DNA of 64,000 nt from Bacillota bacterium (lineage in GTDB: Bacteria > Bacillota > Clostridia > Lachnospirales > Lachnospiraceae), in NCBI GenBank assembly GCA_023386815.1, contig JAEWIZ010000019.1:186001-250000 (forward strand). The letters are read 5' to 3'. Position numbers and translations under genes: made by a program. The notes beneath the pieces were generated by a model that was not told the origin of the DNA, searched no databases, and saw only the letters and a list, made by a program, of their open reading frames with translations. Every line of letters begins with the position of its first letter. The stretch's first letter is position 1. Positions 16,428 through 24,865 of the stretch are shown piece after piece.

Positions 16428-18345
16428 GAACGATATAAATGATATTGAGCTAAAGCAAGTAAAAATTAATGATGAGTTTTGGTCCGCCAGACAAAAGCTG
16501 ATTACAGAGGTCGTAATCCCCTATCAGGAAAGTATTTTGGAGGATAAGGTTCCTGGAGTGGAGAAAAGCCATGCATTTGCAAACTTTCGAATTGCAGCAG
16601 GGCTGGAGGAAGGTGAATTTTATGGCATGGTTTTTCAGGACAGTGATGTTGCAAAGTGGCTGGAAGCGGTTGCATATTCGTTGTGTATCAAGCCGGATGC
16701 GGATTTAGAAAGAAGAGCGGATGAGATTATTGATATTATTTCAAAAGCACAGCAGTCGGACGGATATTTGAATACTTATTTCACGCTGAAAGCCCCTGAG
16801 AAGAGATGGGCTAATTTGCACGAATGCCATGAGCTATATTGTGCCGGGCACATGATGGAGGCAGCGGCTGCTTACTATAAGGCAACGGGAAAGGACACAC
16901 TTCTTAAGGTAATGGAACGGATGTCAGACCACATTGAGAACCGCTTTATAATCGAAAAAAGAGAAGGTGTTCCCGGGCATCAGGAAATTGAAATCGGTCT
17001 AATGAAGCTTTATCATGCCACGGGTAAAGAAAAATTCTTAAAGCTTGCTTTACATTTTATTGATGAAAGGGGAAAGGATCCGGAATACTTTATCCGTGAA
17101 AATAACAGCAGAGGCTGGAAGCATGAAATTCTGGATCCATACAATACGAAATATAATCAAAGCTTTGCCCCGGTAAGAAAGCAAATAACTGCGGAAGGCC
17201 ACAGTGTAAGAGCCGTCTATATGTATACAGCAATGGCTGATCTAGCAAAAGCAATTGGTGATGACGGGTTATTAAAGGCTTGTGAGGCTATTTGGAACAA
17301 TATGGTTAATAAAAAAATGTATATTACCGGTGGTATTGGCTCCACTGCGGAGGGTGAAGCCTTTACCGTAGATTATGATTTGCCGAATGATTCGGTCTAT
17401 GCGGAAACCTGTGCCAGTGTAGGATTAATATTTTTTGCTAAGAAAATGCTTAACCTTAATCCGTCCAATCAATATGCGGATATTATGGAGCGGGCGCTCT
17501 ATAATGGAGTAATCAGTGGAATGCAATTGGATGGTAAACGGTTTTTCTATGTCAATCCTCTAGAGGTTAACCCGGGGATATCGGGTGAATTATTTGGCTT
17601 TAAGCATGTACTTCCGGAACGTCCGGCCTGGTATCAATGTGCCTGCTGTCCTCCCAATGTGGCACGGTTAATCACTTCTCTTGGGCAGTATGCATGGTCG
17701 GAAGGAAAGGATACGATATATTCTCATTTGAGCATCGGCGGTATGGCAGATTTTTGTGACGCGAGGATTTCTGTGGAATCGAAGAGTCCCTGGGAGGGAA
17801 GTGTGACTTATAGGATCGAACCGGCAGGAACAGGAAAAGAATTCACATTTTCTGTGCGGGTTCCTTCTTATGCTGAAAATGCAGTGTTCTATCTCAATGG
17901 TATAAAGCTGGATGATCCGCAGGATATCAGGTTTGGATATTACTATTTCAAACGGTTTTGGCAATCAGGGGATACCTTACAGGTGCATTATGATATGCCG
18001 GTGCGCAGAATTCATGCAAACACCCTGGTGCGTGAGAACATTGGGTGCGTAGCTTTCCTGAGGGGGCCAATCGTCTATTGCTTTGAAGAAAAGGATAATG
18101 GTAAAAATCTTCAGGAGCTTTGGATCCGCAAGAAGGACACGACTGAGGTAGGGGACTACGAGCCGGAGGTTCTTAACGGCATCTTACGCCTGAAAATGAA
18201 GGGTTTAAGAATTTTTGCAAATGACGAGCTATATTTTGAGGGAGAATTCAAAAAACAGGAGGTGGAAATGACGGCGATTCCATATTATGCGTGGGGAAAC
18301 CGTGGCTTAAATCAAATGCGTGTTTGGATGCATGAGATGCTGTAA
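16420..18345 (+). CDS. GH127 beta-L-arabinofuranosidase
   Basis: Family GH127 (formerly DUF1680) enzyme, 641 aa, no signal peptide. The zinc/cysteine active site of the Bifidobacterium enzyme HypBA1 (Glu338, Cys340, Cys417, Cys418) is matched by Glu329 and Cys331 (AETCA) and Cys409-Cys410 (CACCPPN), with nearly the same spacing; Cys409 would be the nucleophile. I chose ATG 16420, six bases after AGGAG, rather than the ATG at 16414 that abuts it. The overlap with GH31 (ATGTATGA) gives coupling. It points to L-arabinofuranose-containing glycans from plant cell-wall glycoproteins or pectin. It ends the operon. Confidence 0.9.
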   Translation: MYENDINDIELKQVKINDEFWSARQKLITEVVIPYQESILEDKVPGVEKSHAFANFRIAAGLEEGEFYGMVFQDSDVAKWLEAVAYSLCIKPDADLERRADEIIDIISKAQQSDGYLNTYFTLKAPEKRWANLHECHELYCAGHMMEAAAAYYKATGKDTLLKVMERMSDHIENRFIIEKREGVPGHQEIEIGLMKLYHATGKEKFLKLALHFIDERGKDPEYFIRENNSRGWKHEILDPYNTKYNQSFAPVRKQITAEGHSVRAVYMYTAMADLAKAIGDDGLLKACEAIWNNMVNKKMYITGGIGSTAEGEAFTVDYDLPNDSVYAETCASVGLIFFAKKMLNLNPSNQYADIMERALYNGVISGMQLDGKRFFYVNPLEVNPGISGELFGFKHVLPERPAWYQCACCPPNVARLITSLGQYAWSEGKDTIYSHLSIGGMADFCDARISVESKSPWEGSVTYRIEPAGTGKEFTFSVRVPSYAENAVFYLNGIKLDDPQDIRFGYYYFKRFWQSGDTLQVHYDMPVRRIHANTLVRENIGCVAFLRGPIVYCFEEKDNGKNLQELWIRKKDTTEVGDYEPEVLNGILRLKMKGLRIFANDELYFEGEFKKQEVEMTAIPYYAWGNRGLNQMRVWMHEML

Positions 18346-18430
18346 ACCACTTTATTTAGCATAATTTTAAAAATGAGTCATTGTATTTATAATTATTTTA
18401 GTTATATTTTATATTTTTTTAAAATTTATA

Positions 18431-18459
18431 TTGACATATTTAAGCGTTATTGATAGAAT
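18431..18459 (+). promoter_or_regulatory. Promoter of the PTS operon
   Basis: TTGACA (18431-18436), 17-base spacer, TAGAAT (18454-18459). The spacer holds TTAAGCGTTATTGA, a weak partial match to a CcpA cre box; I give that little weight. Confidence 0.7.
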
Positions 18460-18483
18460 GTGATTGTAAAGAAAATATTGAAT

Positions 18484-18556
18484 GGATTGTTACTGATTAG
18501 CAGGCAAGACCAAATTTTATGGACTATAGATGTTTCATAAAGTTTGGTTTTTTTTT
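18484..18556 (+). promoter_or_regulatory. RAT antiterminator site overlapping an intrinsic terminator
   Basis: The leader has a classic BglG/LicT-family ribonucleic antiterminator at 18484-18511 (GGATTGTTACTG, then GCAGGCAAGACC). Its 3' end overlaps the left arm of a terminator, ACCAAATTTTATG / CATAAAGTTTGGT (18509-18548), followed by a long T-run to 18556. The two structures exclude each other, so binding of the regulator encoded next should let transcription continue. This is the established mechanism for the family. Confidence 0.9.
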
Positions 18557-18603
18557 ATCCTTTTTTGGAATTATAATCTTAGTTTGTAATTGGGGTGATA
18601 ATG

Positions 18604-19446
18604 ATGCAAGTGGAACGAGTGATCAATAATAATGTGGTTAGTGCTTATGATAAGGGGAAAGAAGTACTGATCATGGGTAAAGGTATTGGATTTCAAACGA
18701 AAAAAGGCAAAGAGGTTGATCAGAAGCTCATAGAAAAGATATTCTACCTGGAAACCCAGACAGAGGTTGACAGGTTTAAGGAGCTGCTTACCAATTTTCC
18801 GTTGGAACATATTCAGTTATCAAACGAGATTATAACCTATGCAGATAAAGTACTAAATCGTAAGCTGAATCCGAATGTGTATATCACCTTAACAGATCAT
18901 ATTAATTTTGCGATTGAACGTTATCATCAGGGAATGATTTTTGACAATCCACTTCTATGGGATGTTCAGAGGTTATATCGTCAGGAATACCTGATTGGAG
19001 AATATGCTGTTGCTTTAATTGAACAACGAATTAATTTAAAGCTTCCGGTGGATGAAGCAGCTTCCATAGCTCTTCATATTGTTAATGCGGAATATAACAA
19101 TCGGATGAGTGAGACGATGAGTATCACCAGAATTATTCCCCAGCTGGTTCACATCGTAGAAAGAGCATTTGGTGTTATTTTGGAGGAACATTCTTCGCAA
19201 TATGGTAGGTTTGTAACAGAGCTGAAGAATTTGATCCAACGGATGATGAATAAGGAACAAGAAGATAACATTGATCAGAAATTTAAAGATATGGTAAAAG
19301 AATTGTATCCGGAGGAATATGCCTGCAGTCAACAAATAATTGAGCATTTGAAGGGTTATTATCCGGAAGGAAATGCGATCGAGGAACAGGCAATGCTGTC
19401 GATTCAAATACGGCGCTTTATCCTTGGAAGCAGAGCAATGGAATAG
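18604..19446 (+). CDS. BglG/LicT-family transcriptional antiterminator
   Basis: RNA-binding antiterminator (280 aa): CAT RNA-binding domain (1-55, VINNNVVS), PRD1 (about 65-170) and PRD2 (about 175-278). PRD1 keeps both regulatory histidines, His99 (TDHINFAIER) and His158 (ALHIVNAE). In PRD2 the positions equal to LicT His207 and His269 are Glu206 (RFVTEL) and Gln268 (LSIQIRR), so neither can be phosphorylated in the usual way. The start at 18604 matches the family N-terminus; 18601 is also possible. It should bind the RAT just upstream and control its own operon, probably inhibited through PRD1 by the EIICB encoded downstream. Confidence 0.93.
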   Translation: MQVERVINNNVVSAYDKGKEVLIMGKGIGFQTKKGKEVDQKLIEKIFYLETQTEVDRFKELLTNFPLEHIQLSNEIITYADKVLNRKLNPNVYITLTDHINFAIERYHQGMIFDNPLLWDVQRLYRQEYLIGEYAVALIEQRINLKLPVDEAASIALHIVNAEYNNRMSETMSITRIIPQLVHIVERAFGVILEEHSSQYGRFVTELKNLIQRMMNKEQEDNIDQKFKDMVKELYPEEYACSQQIIEHLKGYYPEGNAIEEQAMLSIQIRRFILGSRAME

Positions 19447-19456
19447 GAGGAAACGA

Positions 19457-19957
19457 ATGTTTAATAAATGGAAGGAACAATGGGGGCTGGGTTCAAAAGA
19501 CAAAGAAATTGTAATTCATTCTCCATTAAGAGGTGAAGCATGCCCCTTATCGGAGGTAAAGGATCCTGTATTCGGAGAAAAAATTATGGGTGATGGGCTG
19601 GCGATCATGCCACTTAGTGGCAGGGTGGTTGCTCCCGTGGATGGAACAGTTGGAATGATCATTGACTCAAAGCATGCCATCAGCATTGTATCTGATCAGG
19701 GAACAGAAATTTTAATCCATGTTGGACTGGATACGGTAAAGCTGGACGGGGAATTTTATCAAGCCTTTGTTAACACTGGAGATAAAGTGAAAGTCGGCGA
19801 TTTACTACTGGAGTTTGATATGGAGCAGATTAAGGCAGCAGGATACGATGTGATCACACCTGTGGTAATCTGTAATACCGCTGATTATTCTGTTATCACA
19901 CCAGTTACAGGACGGCTGGTAGAAGAATTAGATAAGATAATAACCATCAAAAAATAA
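19457..19957 (+). CDS. PTS EIIA component, glucose/GlcNAc family
   Basis: Free-standing EIIA of the glucose superfamily (166 aa), like Crr. His88 (LIHVGLDTVKLDG) is the phosphorylation site and His73 (SKHAI) its active-site partner, matching E. coli His90 and His75. AGGAGG at 19445-19450 overlaps the stop of the antiterminator gene, so the true start is 19457; the longer open frame upstream runs inside that gene. It accepts phosphate from HPr and passes it to the EIIB domain of the permease two genes on. Confidence 0.94.
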   Translation: MFNKWKEQWGLGSKDKEIVIHSPLRGEACPLSEVKDPVFGEKIMGDGLAIMPLSGRVVAPVDGTVGMIIDSKHAISIVSDQGTEILIHVGLDTVKLDGEFYQAFVNTGDKVKVGDLLLEFDMEQIKAAGYDVITPVVICNTADYSVITPVTGRLVEELDKIITIKK

Positions 19958-20008
19958 ACTATTGATAACAAAAGTAATACTGAGATGACTACAGGAAGGA
20001 GAAAGTGA

Positions 20009-20266
20009 ATGAAGGAGATTAAGTATGTTGTTAAGGATGAACTGGGCATCCATGCCAGACCAGCAGGCTTACTGGTAAAAGAGGCGAGGAACTTCCAATG
20101 TGAGGTTAGTATAAAAAAGGATAATACCAGTGTAGATGCCAAGAGCATTCTTAGAATTATGGGGCTAGGAGTAAAACAAGGTGATGAAATCACAGTAATC
20201 TTCAATGGCTCAGATGAAGCAGAAGCTTCAACTACAATTAAGGCTTTTTTAGCAGCAAACCTATAA
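20009..20266 (+). CDS. ptsH: Phosphocarrier protein HPr
   Basis: HPr (85 aa). His15 in GIHARPAG takes phosphate from enzyme I. Ser46 (AKSILRIMGLG) is at the site phosphorylated by HPr kinase in Firmicutes for CcpA-dependent catabolite repression, so this is a full HPr and not a Crh-like protein. AGGAAGG precedes the ATG. Its place between EIIA and EIICB, and not next to ptsI, is less usual; ptsI comes two genes later behind a terminator. Confidence 0.96.
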   Translation: MKEIKYVVKDELGIHARPAGLLVKEARNFQCEVSIKKDNTSVDAKSILRIMGLGVKQGDEITVIFNGSDEAEASTTIKAFLAANL

Positions 20267-20320
20267 AAGTGAATTAGCTGTAGAATCTACAGCATAATAA
20301 AAAAAGGAGGAGTTATTTCT

Positions 20321-21754
20321 ATGATGAAGTTTTTTCAAAGACTGGGTAAATCATTAATGCTTCCAGTAGCATGCTTACCAGTGGCTGGTATTATGATGGG
20401 TATTGGTTACTGGATTGATCCAAGCGGCTGGGGTGCCAACAATGTTATTGCGGCATTCTTGATCAAGGCAGGTGCGGCGATTATTGATCACATTGCATTA
20501 CTTTTTGCGATTGGTGTTGCTGTTGGTATGTCCGATGACAATGATGGTACAGCAGGTCTTGCAGGTCTTGTATCTTGGTTAATGTTTACTACCTTATTAT
20601 CCAGTGGTGCTGTGGCTATGTTTACCGGTGCCGATGCTAATCCGGCATTTGCTAAGATTGAAAATGCGTTTATCGGTATTCTTGCAGGTCTTATTGCTTC
20701 TTACTGTTATAATCACTTCAAGAATACTAAGTTGCCAGCTTATCTTGGGTTCTTTAGCGGCAAAAGATTTGTTGCAATCGTAACTGCAGGAATTACCATG
20801 GTTGTCAGCGTTATTTTATTCTTCATCTGGCCAGTGGTATATAGCGGATTGGTTGCATTAGGTGAAGGAATTGTAGGTTCGGGAGCTATTGGAGCAGGTA
20901 TTTACGGCTTCCTTAACAGATTGCTAATTCCACTCGGTTTACATCATGCTTTAAACAGTGTATTCTGGTTTGACGTTGCTAATATCAATGATTTAAGTAA
21001 CTTCTGGTCAGGTGAAGGAACCTTAGGACAGACAGGTATGTACATGGCCGGATTCTTCCCGGTAATGATGTTTGGTTTACCAGGTGCAGCTTTAGCTATG
21101 TACCATACAGCAAAAACAAATAAAAAGAAGATTGCAGCATCCTTACTTTTTGCAGCTGCTCTCTGCTCCTTCTTAACAGGTGTAACTGAGCCTTTAGAAT
21201 TCTCTTTCATGTTCTTAGCACCTGTATTATACGTAGTACATGCGCTGTTGACCGGTATTTCCTGCTTTATCGTTGCTCTCTTACCGGCAAGAGCAGGCTT
21301 TAACTTCAGTGCAGGCTTAATTGACTATGTTTTAAGCTTTAAGGCTCCTATGGCACTGAATCCATTGCTTTTAATTCCTGTTGGACTGGTATTCTTTGTG
21401 GTTTACTATTTAATATTCCGTTTCTTAATTACAAAATTCAAATTCATGACTCCAGGTAGGGAAGATGATGATATCACTGAGGATGAGAAACATATAACCT
21501 TAAGCAATAGTAATTTTGCTTCTGTAGCTGCTGTTATTTTAGAGGGTCTGGGCGGAAAGAATAATATTACTTCCTTAGATAACTGCATTACAAGACTTCG
21601 TATTGAAATCAAGGATTATACCGCAGTTGACGAGAAGAAGATTAAATCATCAGGAATTTCAGGTATCGTTCGGCCTAATAAAACTAGTATTCAGGTAATT
21701 GTAGGTACTCAGGTTCAATTTGTTGCAGATGAATTGAAAAAAATGTTGAAATAG
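20321..21754 (+). CDS. nagE: PTS EIICB, N-acetylglucosamine (NagE-like) type
   Basis: Membrane permease with EIIC (about 1-370) and EIIB (about 395-477) domains, 477 aa. The loop GLHHALNSVFWF, the stretch MFGLPGAALAMY and the GVTEPLEFSFMFLAP segment fit NagE better than PtsG, so GlcNAc is the favoured substrate; glucose remains possible. EIIB Cys422 (DNCITRLR) is the phosphorylated cysteine. No EIIA domain is fused, matching the free EIIA upstream. AAGGAGGAG precedes the start. A terminator follows at 21822. Confidence 0.85.
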   Translation: MMKFFQRLGKSLMLPVACLPVAGIMMGIGYWIDPSGWGANNVIAAFLIKAGAAIIDHIALLFAIGVAVGMSDDNDGTAGLAGLVSWLMFTTLLSSGAVAMFTGADANPAFAKIENAFIGILAGLIASYCYNHFKNTKLPAYLGFFSGKRFVAIVTAGITMVVSVILFFIWPVVYSGLVALGEGIVGSGAIGAGIYGFLNRLLIPLGLHHALNSVFWFDVANINDLSNFWSGEGTLGQTGMYMAGFFPVMMFGLPGAALAMYHTAKTNKKKIAASLLFAAALCSFLTGVTEPLEFSFMFLAPVLYVVHALLTGISCFIVALLPARAGFNFSAGLIDYVLSFKAPMALNPLLLIPVGLVFFVVYYLIFRFLITKFKFMTPGREDDDITEDEKHITLSNSNFASVAAVILEGLGGKNNITSLDNCITRLRIEIKDYTAVDEKKIKSSGISGIVRPNKTSIQVIVGTQVQFVADELKKMLK

Positions 21755-21821
21755 TTTTTACATAACAAGATGAAAATGAATCCGGGAAGAAGATCAGTAA
21801 GTTGATTTATTTTGGTAAATA

Positions 21822-21869
21822 AAGAGGTGTCGCAATACTACCTATTTGGTCGTGTTGCAACACCTTTTT
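21822..21869 (+). terminator. Terminator between the EIICB gene and ptsI
   Basis: Stem AGAGGTGTCGCAATAC / GTGTTGCAACACCT followed by a T-run. It separates the antiterminator operon from ptsI, which then needs its own promoter or read-through. Confidence 0.75.
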
Positions 21870-22004
21870 ACTACAAGATAAGGATTCAAATGTCTAAAAT
21901 CAAATCTTTGTATTGAGATTAATATGAGACTATTGATAATTGAATCAGATAAGACAATTGTGAAACAGTATAGTTTGTGAAGATTAAGATGGAGAGGAGT
22001 TTGT

Positions 22005-23633
22005 ATGGAAATTATAACGGGAATCGGTGTGAATGGAGGAATAGCCATCGGGCCTTGCACTATTTATAGCAGAAGTTCAGAGGAAATAAAATATATTACT
22101 ATTGATGACACAGAGCATGAAATTTCACGCTATGAAGCAGCACTGGAGGAAACCTTGAAAGACCTTCAAAGTTTATATGAGAAAGCGGTAGTAGCCGTAG
22201 GGGAGGAGGCTGCTCAAATTATTGAGGTACATAAAATGATGCTTCAGGATATGGAGTATGACAGTTCTGTTAGGAATATCATCCATACAGAGAAAACAAA
22301 TGCAGAAAATGCAGTTTACATAACATCATCAAAATTTAGTAGTTTATTTGCGTCTATGGACGATGAATATATGAAAGAAAGAGCCGCAGATGTTAAGGAT
22401 GCTTCCAAGAGATTGCTTTTAAGATTGCAAGGAAAAGTATCCTCTGAACTTAAAGTGACAGCTCCCTGTGTTTTGATGGCTGACGATCTCGCTCCCAGTG
22501 AAACTGTTCAGTTGGATCGATCCATGATTTTGGGATTTGTAACAAAACAAGGATCAGGAAATTCTCATACGGCAATTCTTGCAAGAACCATGGGTATACC
22601 GGCAGTGGTGGGTGCGGTCTTGGATTTAAAAGAAGATTATGAAGGTAAGCTTGTTGTAGTAGATGGCTTTACGGGTAAAATATATATTGATCCAGAACCT
22701 GAGATCTTAGAGGAATTAAGAACGAAACAATCCAATGAGAGCGCAAGGAAAGAGCTATTAAAGAAATTAAAAGGAAGAGAAAGTATTACCCCGGATGGAC
22801 AAAGAATTAAGATCTACGCTAATATCGGCAATGATAGGGATGTTGAAAATGTAATCGAAAACGATGCAGAAGGAATTGGATTGTTTCGAAGTGAATTTCT
22901 ATACCTAGAAAAGGATCATTATCCAACGGAGGAAGAACAATTCACCGCTTATAAAACTGTGGTGGAGCGTATGGAAGGAAAGAAGGTTATTATTCGAACA
23001 TTGGATATCGGAGCAGATAAGAAGGTTGGTTACTTTGAACTAGGTGAGGAAGAAAATCCAGCACTTGGTTATCGTGCAATTCGTATTTGTCTTGATAGAA
23101 TATCTTTATTTAAAACACAGCTTCGTGCTATCTTTCGAGCTTCTGCCTTCGGAGAGGTTTCAATCATGTTTCCCATGATTATATCCTTGGAGGAGGTGGT
23201 GGAGCTAAAGAAAATTGTGGAGGAGGTAAAGAAAGAGCTGCTGGCCGAGGAGATTCCATATTCCAGTGTTGAATTGGGAATTATGATAGAAACACCTGCG
23301 GCTGCAATCATCAGTGATTTACTTGCTAAGGAAGTGGATTTCTTTAGCCTTGGAACCAATGATTTGACACAGTATACCCTGGCAATTGACCGGCAGAACC
23401 GTAAGATTGAAAGATTTTACAACGCACATCATACCGCAATCCTTCGTCTGATAGAACTGGTCACAAAAAATGCCCACGACCATGGTATCTGGGTGGGCAT
23501 TTGTGGAGAACTGGCATCAGATTTAAGTTTAACGGAAACCTTCTTAAGGCTCGGTATTGATGAGCTATCCGTTTCTCCGGGGAAGGTACTGGAAATAAGA
23601 AATAAAGTAATAAATCAAAAGCAAGAGTACTAA
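22005..23633 (+). CDS. ptsI: PTS enzyme I (phosphoenolpyruvate-protein phosphotransferase)
   Basis: Enzyme I (542 aa), starting the phosphate chain from PEP to HPr. The phosphorylated His188 lies in GSGNSHTAILARTMG; Cys500 (GICGELASD) is the C-terminal active-site cysteine; the PEP-binding barrel includes IRTLDIGADK and FFSLGTNDLTQY. GGAGAGG precedes the ATG. It follows the PTS operon behind a terminator and about 135 bases of AT-rich DNA without a clear -35/-10 pair, so its supply is separate or partly by read-through. General PTS enzymes are usually needed all the time, which would suit this split. Confidence 0.97.
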   Translation: MEIITGIGVNGGIAIGPCTIYSRSSEEIKYITIDDTEHEISRYEAALEETLKDLQSLYEKAVVAVGEEAAQIIEVHKMMLQDMEYDSSVRNIIHTEKTNAENAVYITSSKFSSLFASMDDEYMKERAADVKDASKRLLLRLQGKVSSELKVTAPCVLMADDLAPSETVQLDRSMILGFVTKQGSGNSHTAILARTMGIPAVVGAVLDLKEDYEGKLVVVDGFTGKIYIDPEPEILEELRTKQSNESARKELLKKLKGRESITPDGQRIKIYANIGNDRDVENVIENDAEGIGLFRSEFLYLEKDHYPTEEEQFTAYKTVVERMEGKKVIIRTLDIGADKKVGYFELGEEENPALGYRAIRICLDRISLFKTQLRAIFRASAFGEVSIMFPMIISLEEVVELKKIVEEVKKELLAEEIPYSSVELGIMIETPAAAIISDLLAKEVDFFSLGTNDLTQYTLAIDRQNRKIERFYNAHHTAILRLIELVTKNAHDHGIWVGICGELASDLSLTETFLRLGIDELSVSPGKVLEIRNKVINQKQEY

Positions 23634-23661
23634 AATACATCTACTGATAGAAATGAGAATA

Positions 23662-24543
23662 CTAAAAGGTTGTTATGCTATATTGCAAAGTTACAGACTC
23701 TTGACTGTTTAAAATACGAACCCCTCTTTTATGTTCGAAAACATCATCCTCATCCTTACAGGTTGAAAGGCCTGTCCAGGGCTCAAGTGCAACAAAAGGA
23801 CCGTCATTGTAGCTTGACCAAAGAATGAAATAGTCAAAATCCTGGAATGTGAATTCAATACCGTGATTGGATTTTACACTTTTTAGTTGAACCTGCCTTG
23901 ATTTCAGTTTATCAAAAATGAGGGAGTCTTTATAAAATAAATCATGCTTCAAGGGTAGAATTTTTTCATTCTCTAAACAGGGGATACGAATTGATGGATC
24001 GATTATACCAGTTGTCATATCAAGACCTGGGCAGGAGGTGTTTTCCACCTGCTCGAATTCAACCACATAATCTTCGAAGCTTTCGCCATGAGAGAGCGGG
24101 CAATGAAATGCGGGATGACCGCCTATAAAAAAAGGCATAGGAACATTACTCTCATTCTTGATATGATAGCTGGTGATAATCGTGTTTTTCTCTAGCGAAT
24201 AAGTAATCTGAAGTGAAAAGTCATAAGGATAGGATTCCTTTGTGATTTCATCCGAATGAAGAGTGAAGGTAATGGAATTAGTAGATAACTCTTCAAGTTG
24301 GAATTCTCTCTTACGAGCAATACCGTGTCGGGGCATGTGGCAGGTACTATTATTCCCGATGGAAGCAGTATTATTTCTTAAGCTTCCACAGATGGGGAAA
24401 AGAACTGGTGCTTGGCCCGCCCAATAGGCGGGGTCACCCTGCCAAAGATATTCCATTCCGCTTTTACTCTTAATCGATGTAATCTCTCCTCCGATAGAAC
24501 GGAAGCACAGTTGTAAATATTCATTCTCTAAATTATAGTTCAT
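23662..24543 (-). CDS. Aldose 1-epimerase family protein (LacX-like)
   Basis: Aldose-1-epimerase-fold protein (293 aa) of the LacX/YihR-like branch, interconverting alpha and beta sugar anomers. GGHPAFHCPL holds the likely catalytic His, and Glu in VALEPWTG would be the base; the YWAGQAPVLFPICG segment is typical of this branch. It is a single gene on the minus strand with its own promoter. The sugar is unknown; the neighbouring sugar uptake genes fit a role in hexose or pentose metabolism. Confidence 0.88.
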   Translation of the reverse strand: MNYNLENEYLQLCFRSIGGEITSIKSKSGMEYLWQGDPAYWAGQAPVLFPICGSLRNNTASIGNNSTCHMPRHGIARKREFQLEELSTNSITFTLHSDEITKESYPYDFSLQITYSLEKNTIITSYHIKNESNVPMPFFIGGHPAFHCPLSHGESFEDYVVEFEQVENTSCPGLDMTTGIIDPSIRIPCLENEKILPLKHDLFYKDSLIFDKLKSRQVQLKSVKSNHGIEFTFQDFDYFILWSSYNDGPFVALEPWTGLSTCKDEDDVFEHKRGVRILNSQESVTLQYSITTF

Positions 24544-24587
24544 AAAATATCCCCCAATACTTTTGTTAATAATATTTTTATAGCTTA

Positions 24588-24616
24588 AGTTTATTCTTAT
24601 TGAATATAAATGTCAA
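24588..24616 (-). promoter_or_regulatory. Promoter of the aldose epimerase gene
   Basis: On the minus strand TTGACA (24616-24611), 17-base spacer, TAAACT (24593-24588), 45 bases before the start. The gene-free stretch 24544-24865 holds this and the divergent promoter at 24777. Confidence 0.6.
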
Positions 24617-24776
24617 TGTAATATCCAGTGATCGAAAGGCTGAGCGGTGCTTCCGATAAAGGAAGTTACTATTATCAGGAACATGTATTTGTACCTGTTA
24701 TTTTGGCTGTATTCAAACGAGGTAAAACTCAATTTATCATGTCTTAAATCCTCCATAATCCTTTGGAAAATAGAAG

Positions 24777-24805
24777 TTGACAATACAAGTATAATTGTAT
24801 ACAAT
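24777..24805 (+). promoter_or_regulatory. Promoter of the citrate synthase/isocitrate dehydrogenase operon, overlapped by a GntR-like operator
   Basis: TTGACA (24777-24782), 17-base spacer, TACAAT (24800-24805). The -10 box lies inside the perfect 12-bp palindrome ATTGTATACAAT (24794-24805), of the form bound by FCD-type GntR regulators (TTGTATACAA). The GntR gene at the end of the operon is the natural candidate. Binding would block the -10 box, predicting repression. Confidence 0.7.
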
Positions 24806-24865
24806 AAAACAAATGCATAAATTCAAGCTAAGAGTTTATATTTATTAGGATCGGAGAGCGAAACT

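Noticed and set aside
18437..18453. Possible CcpA cre box in the PTS promoter
   Set aside because: TTAAGCGTTATTGA lacks the leading TG and trailing CA of the consensus; too weak to annotate as a site.
20321..21754. Annotation as glucose permease PtsG
   Set aside because: The EIIC motifs around the GLHHALN loop and the GLPGAALAMY stretch fit NagE better; glucose use is not excluded.
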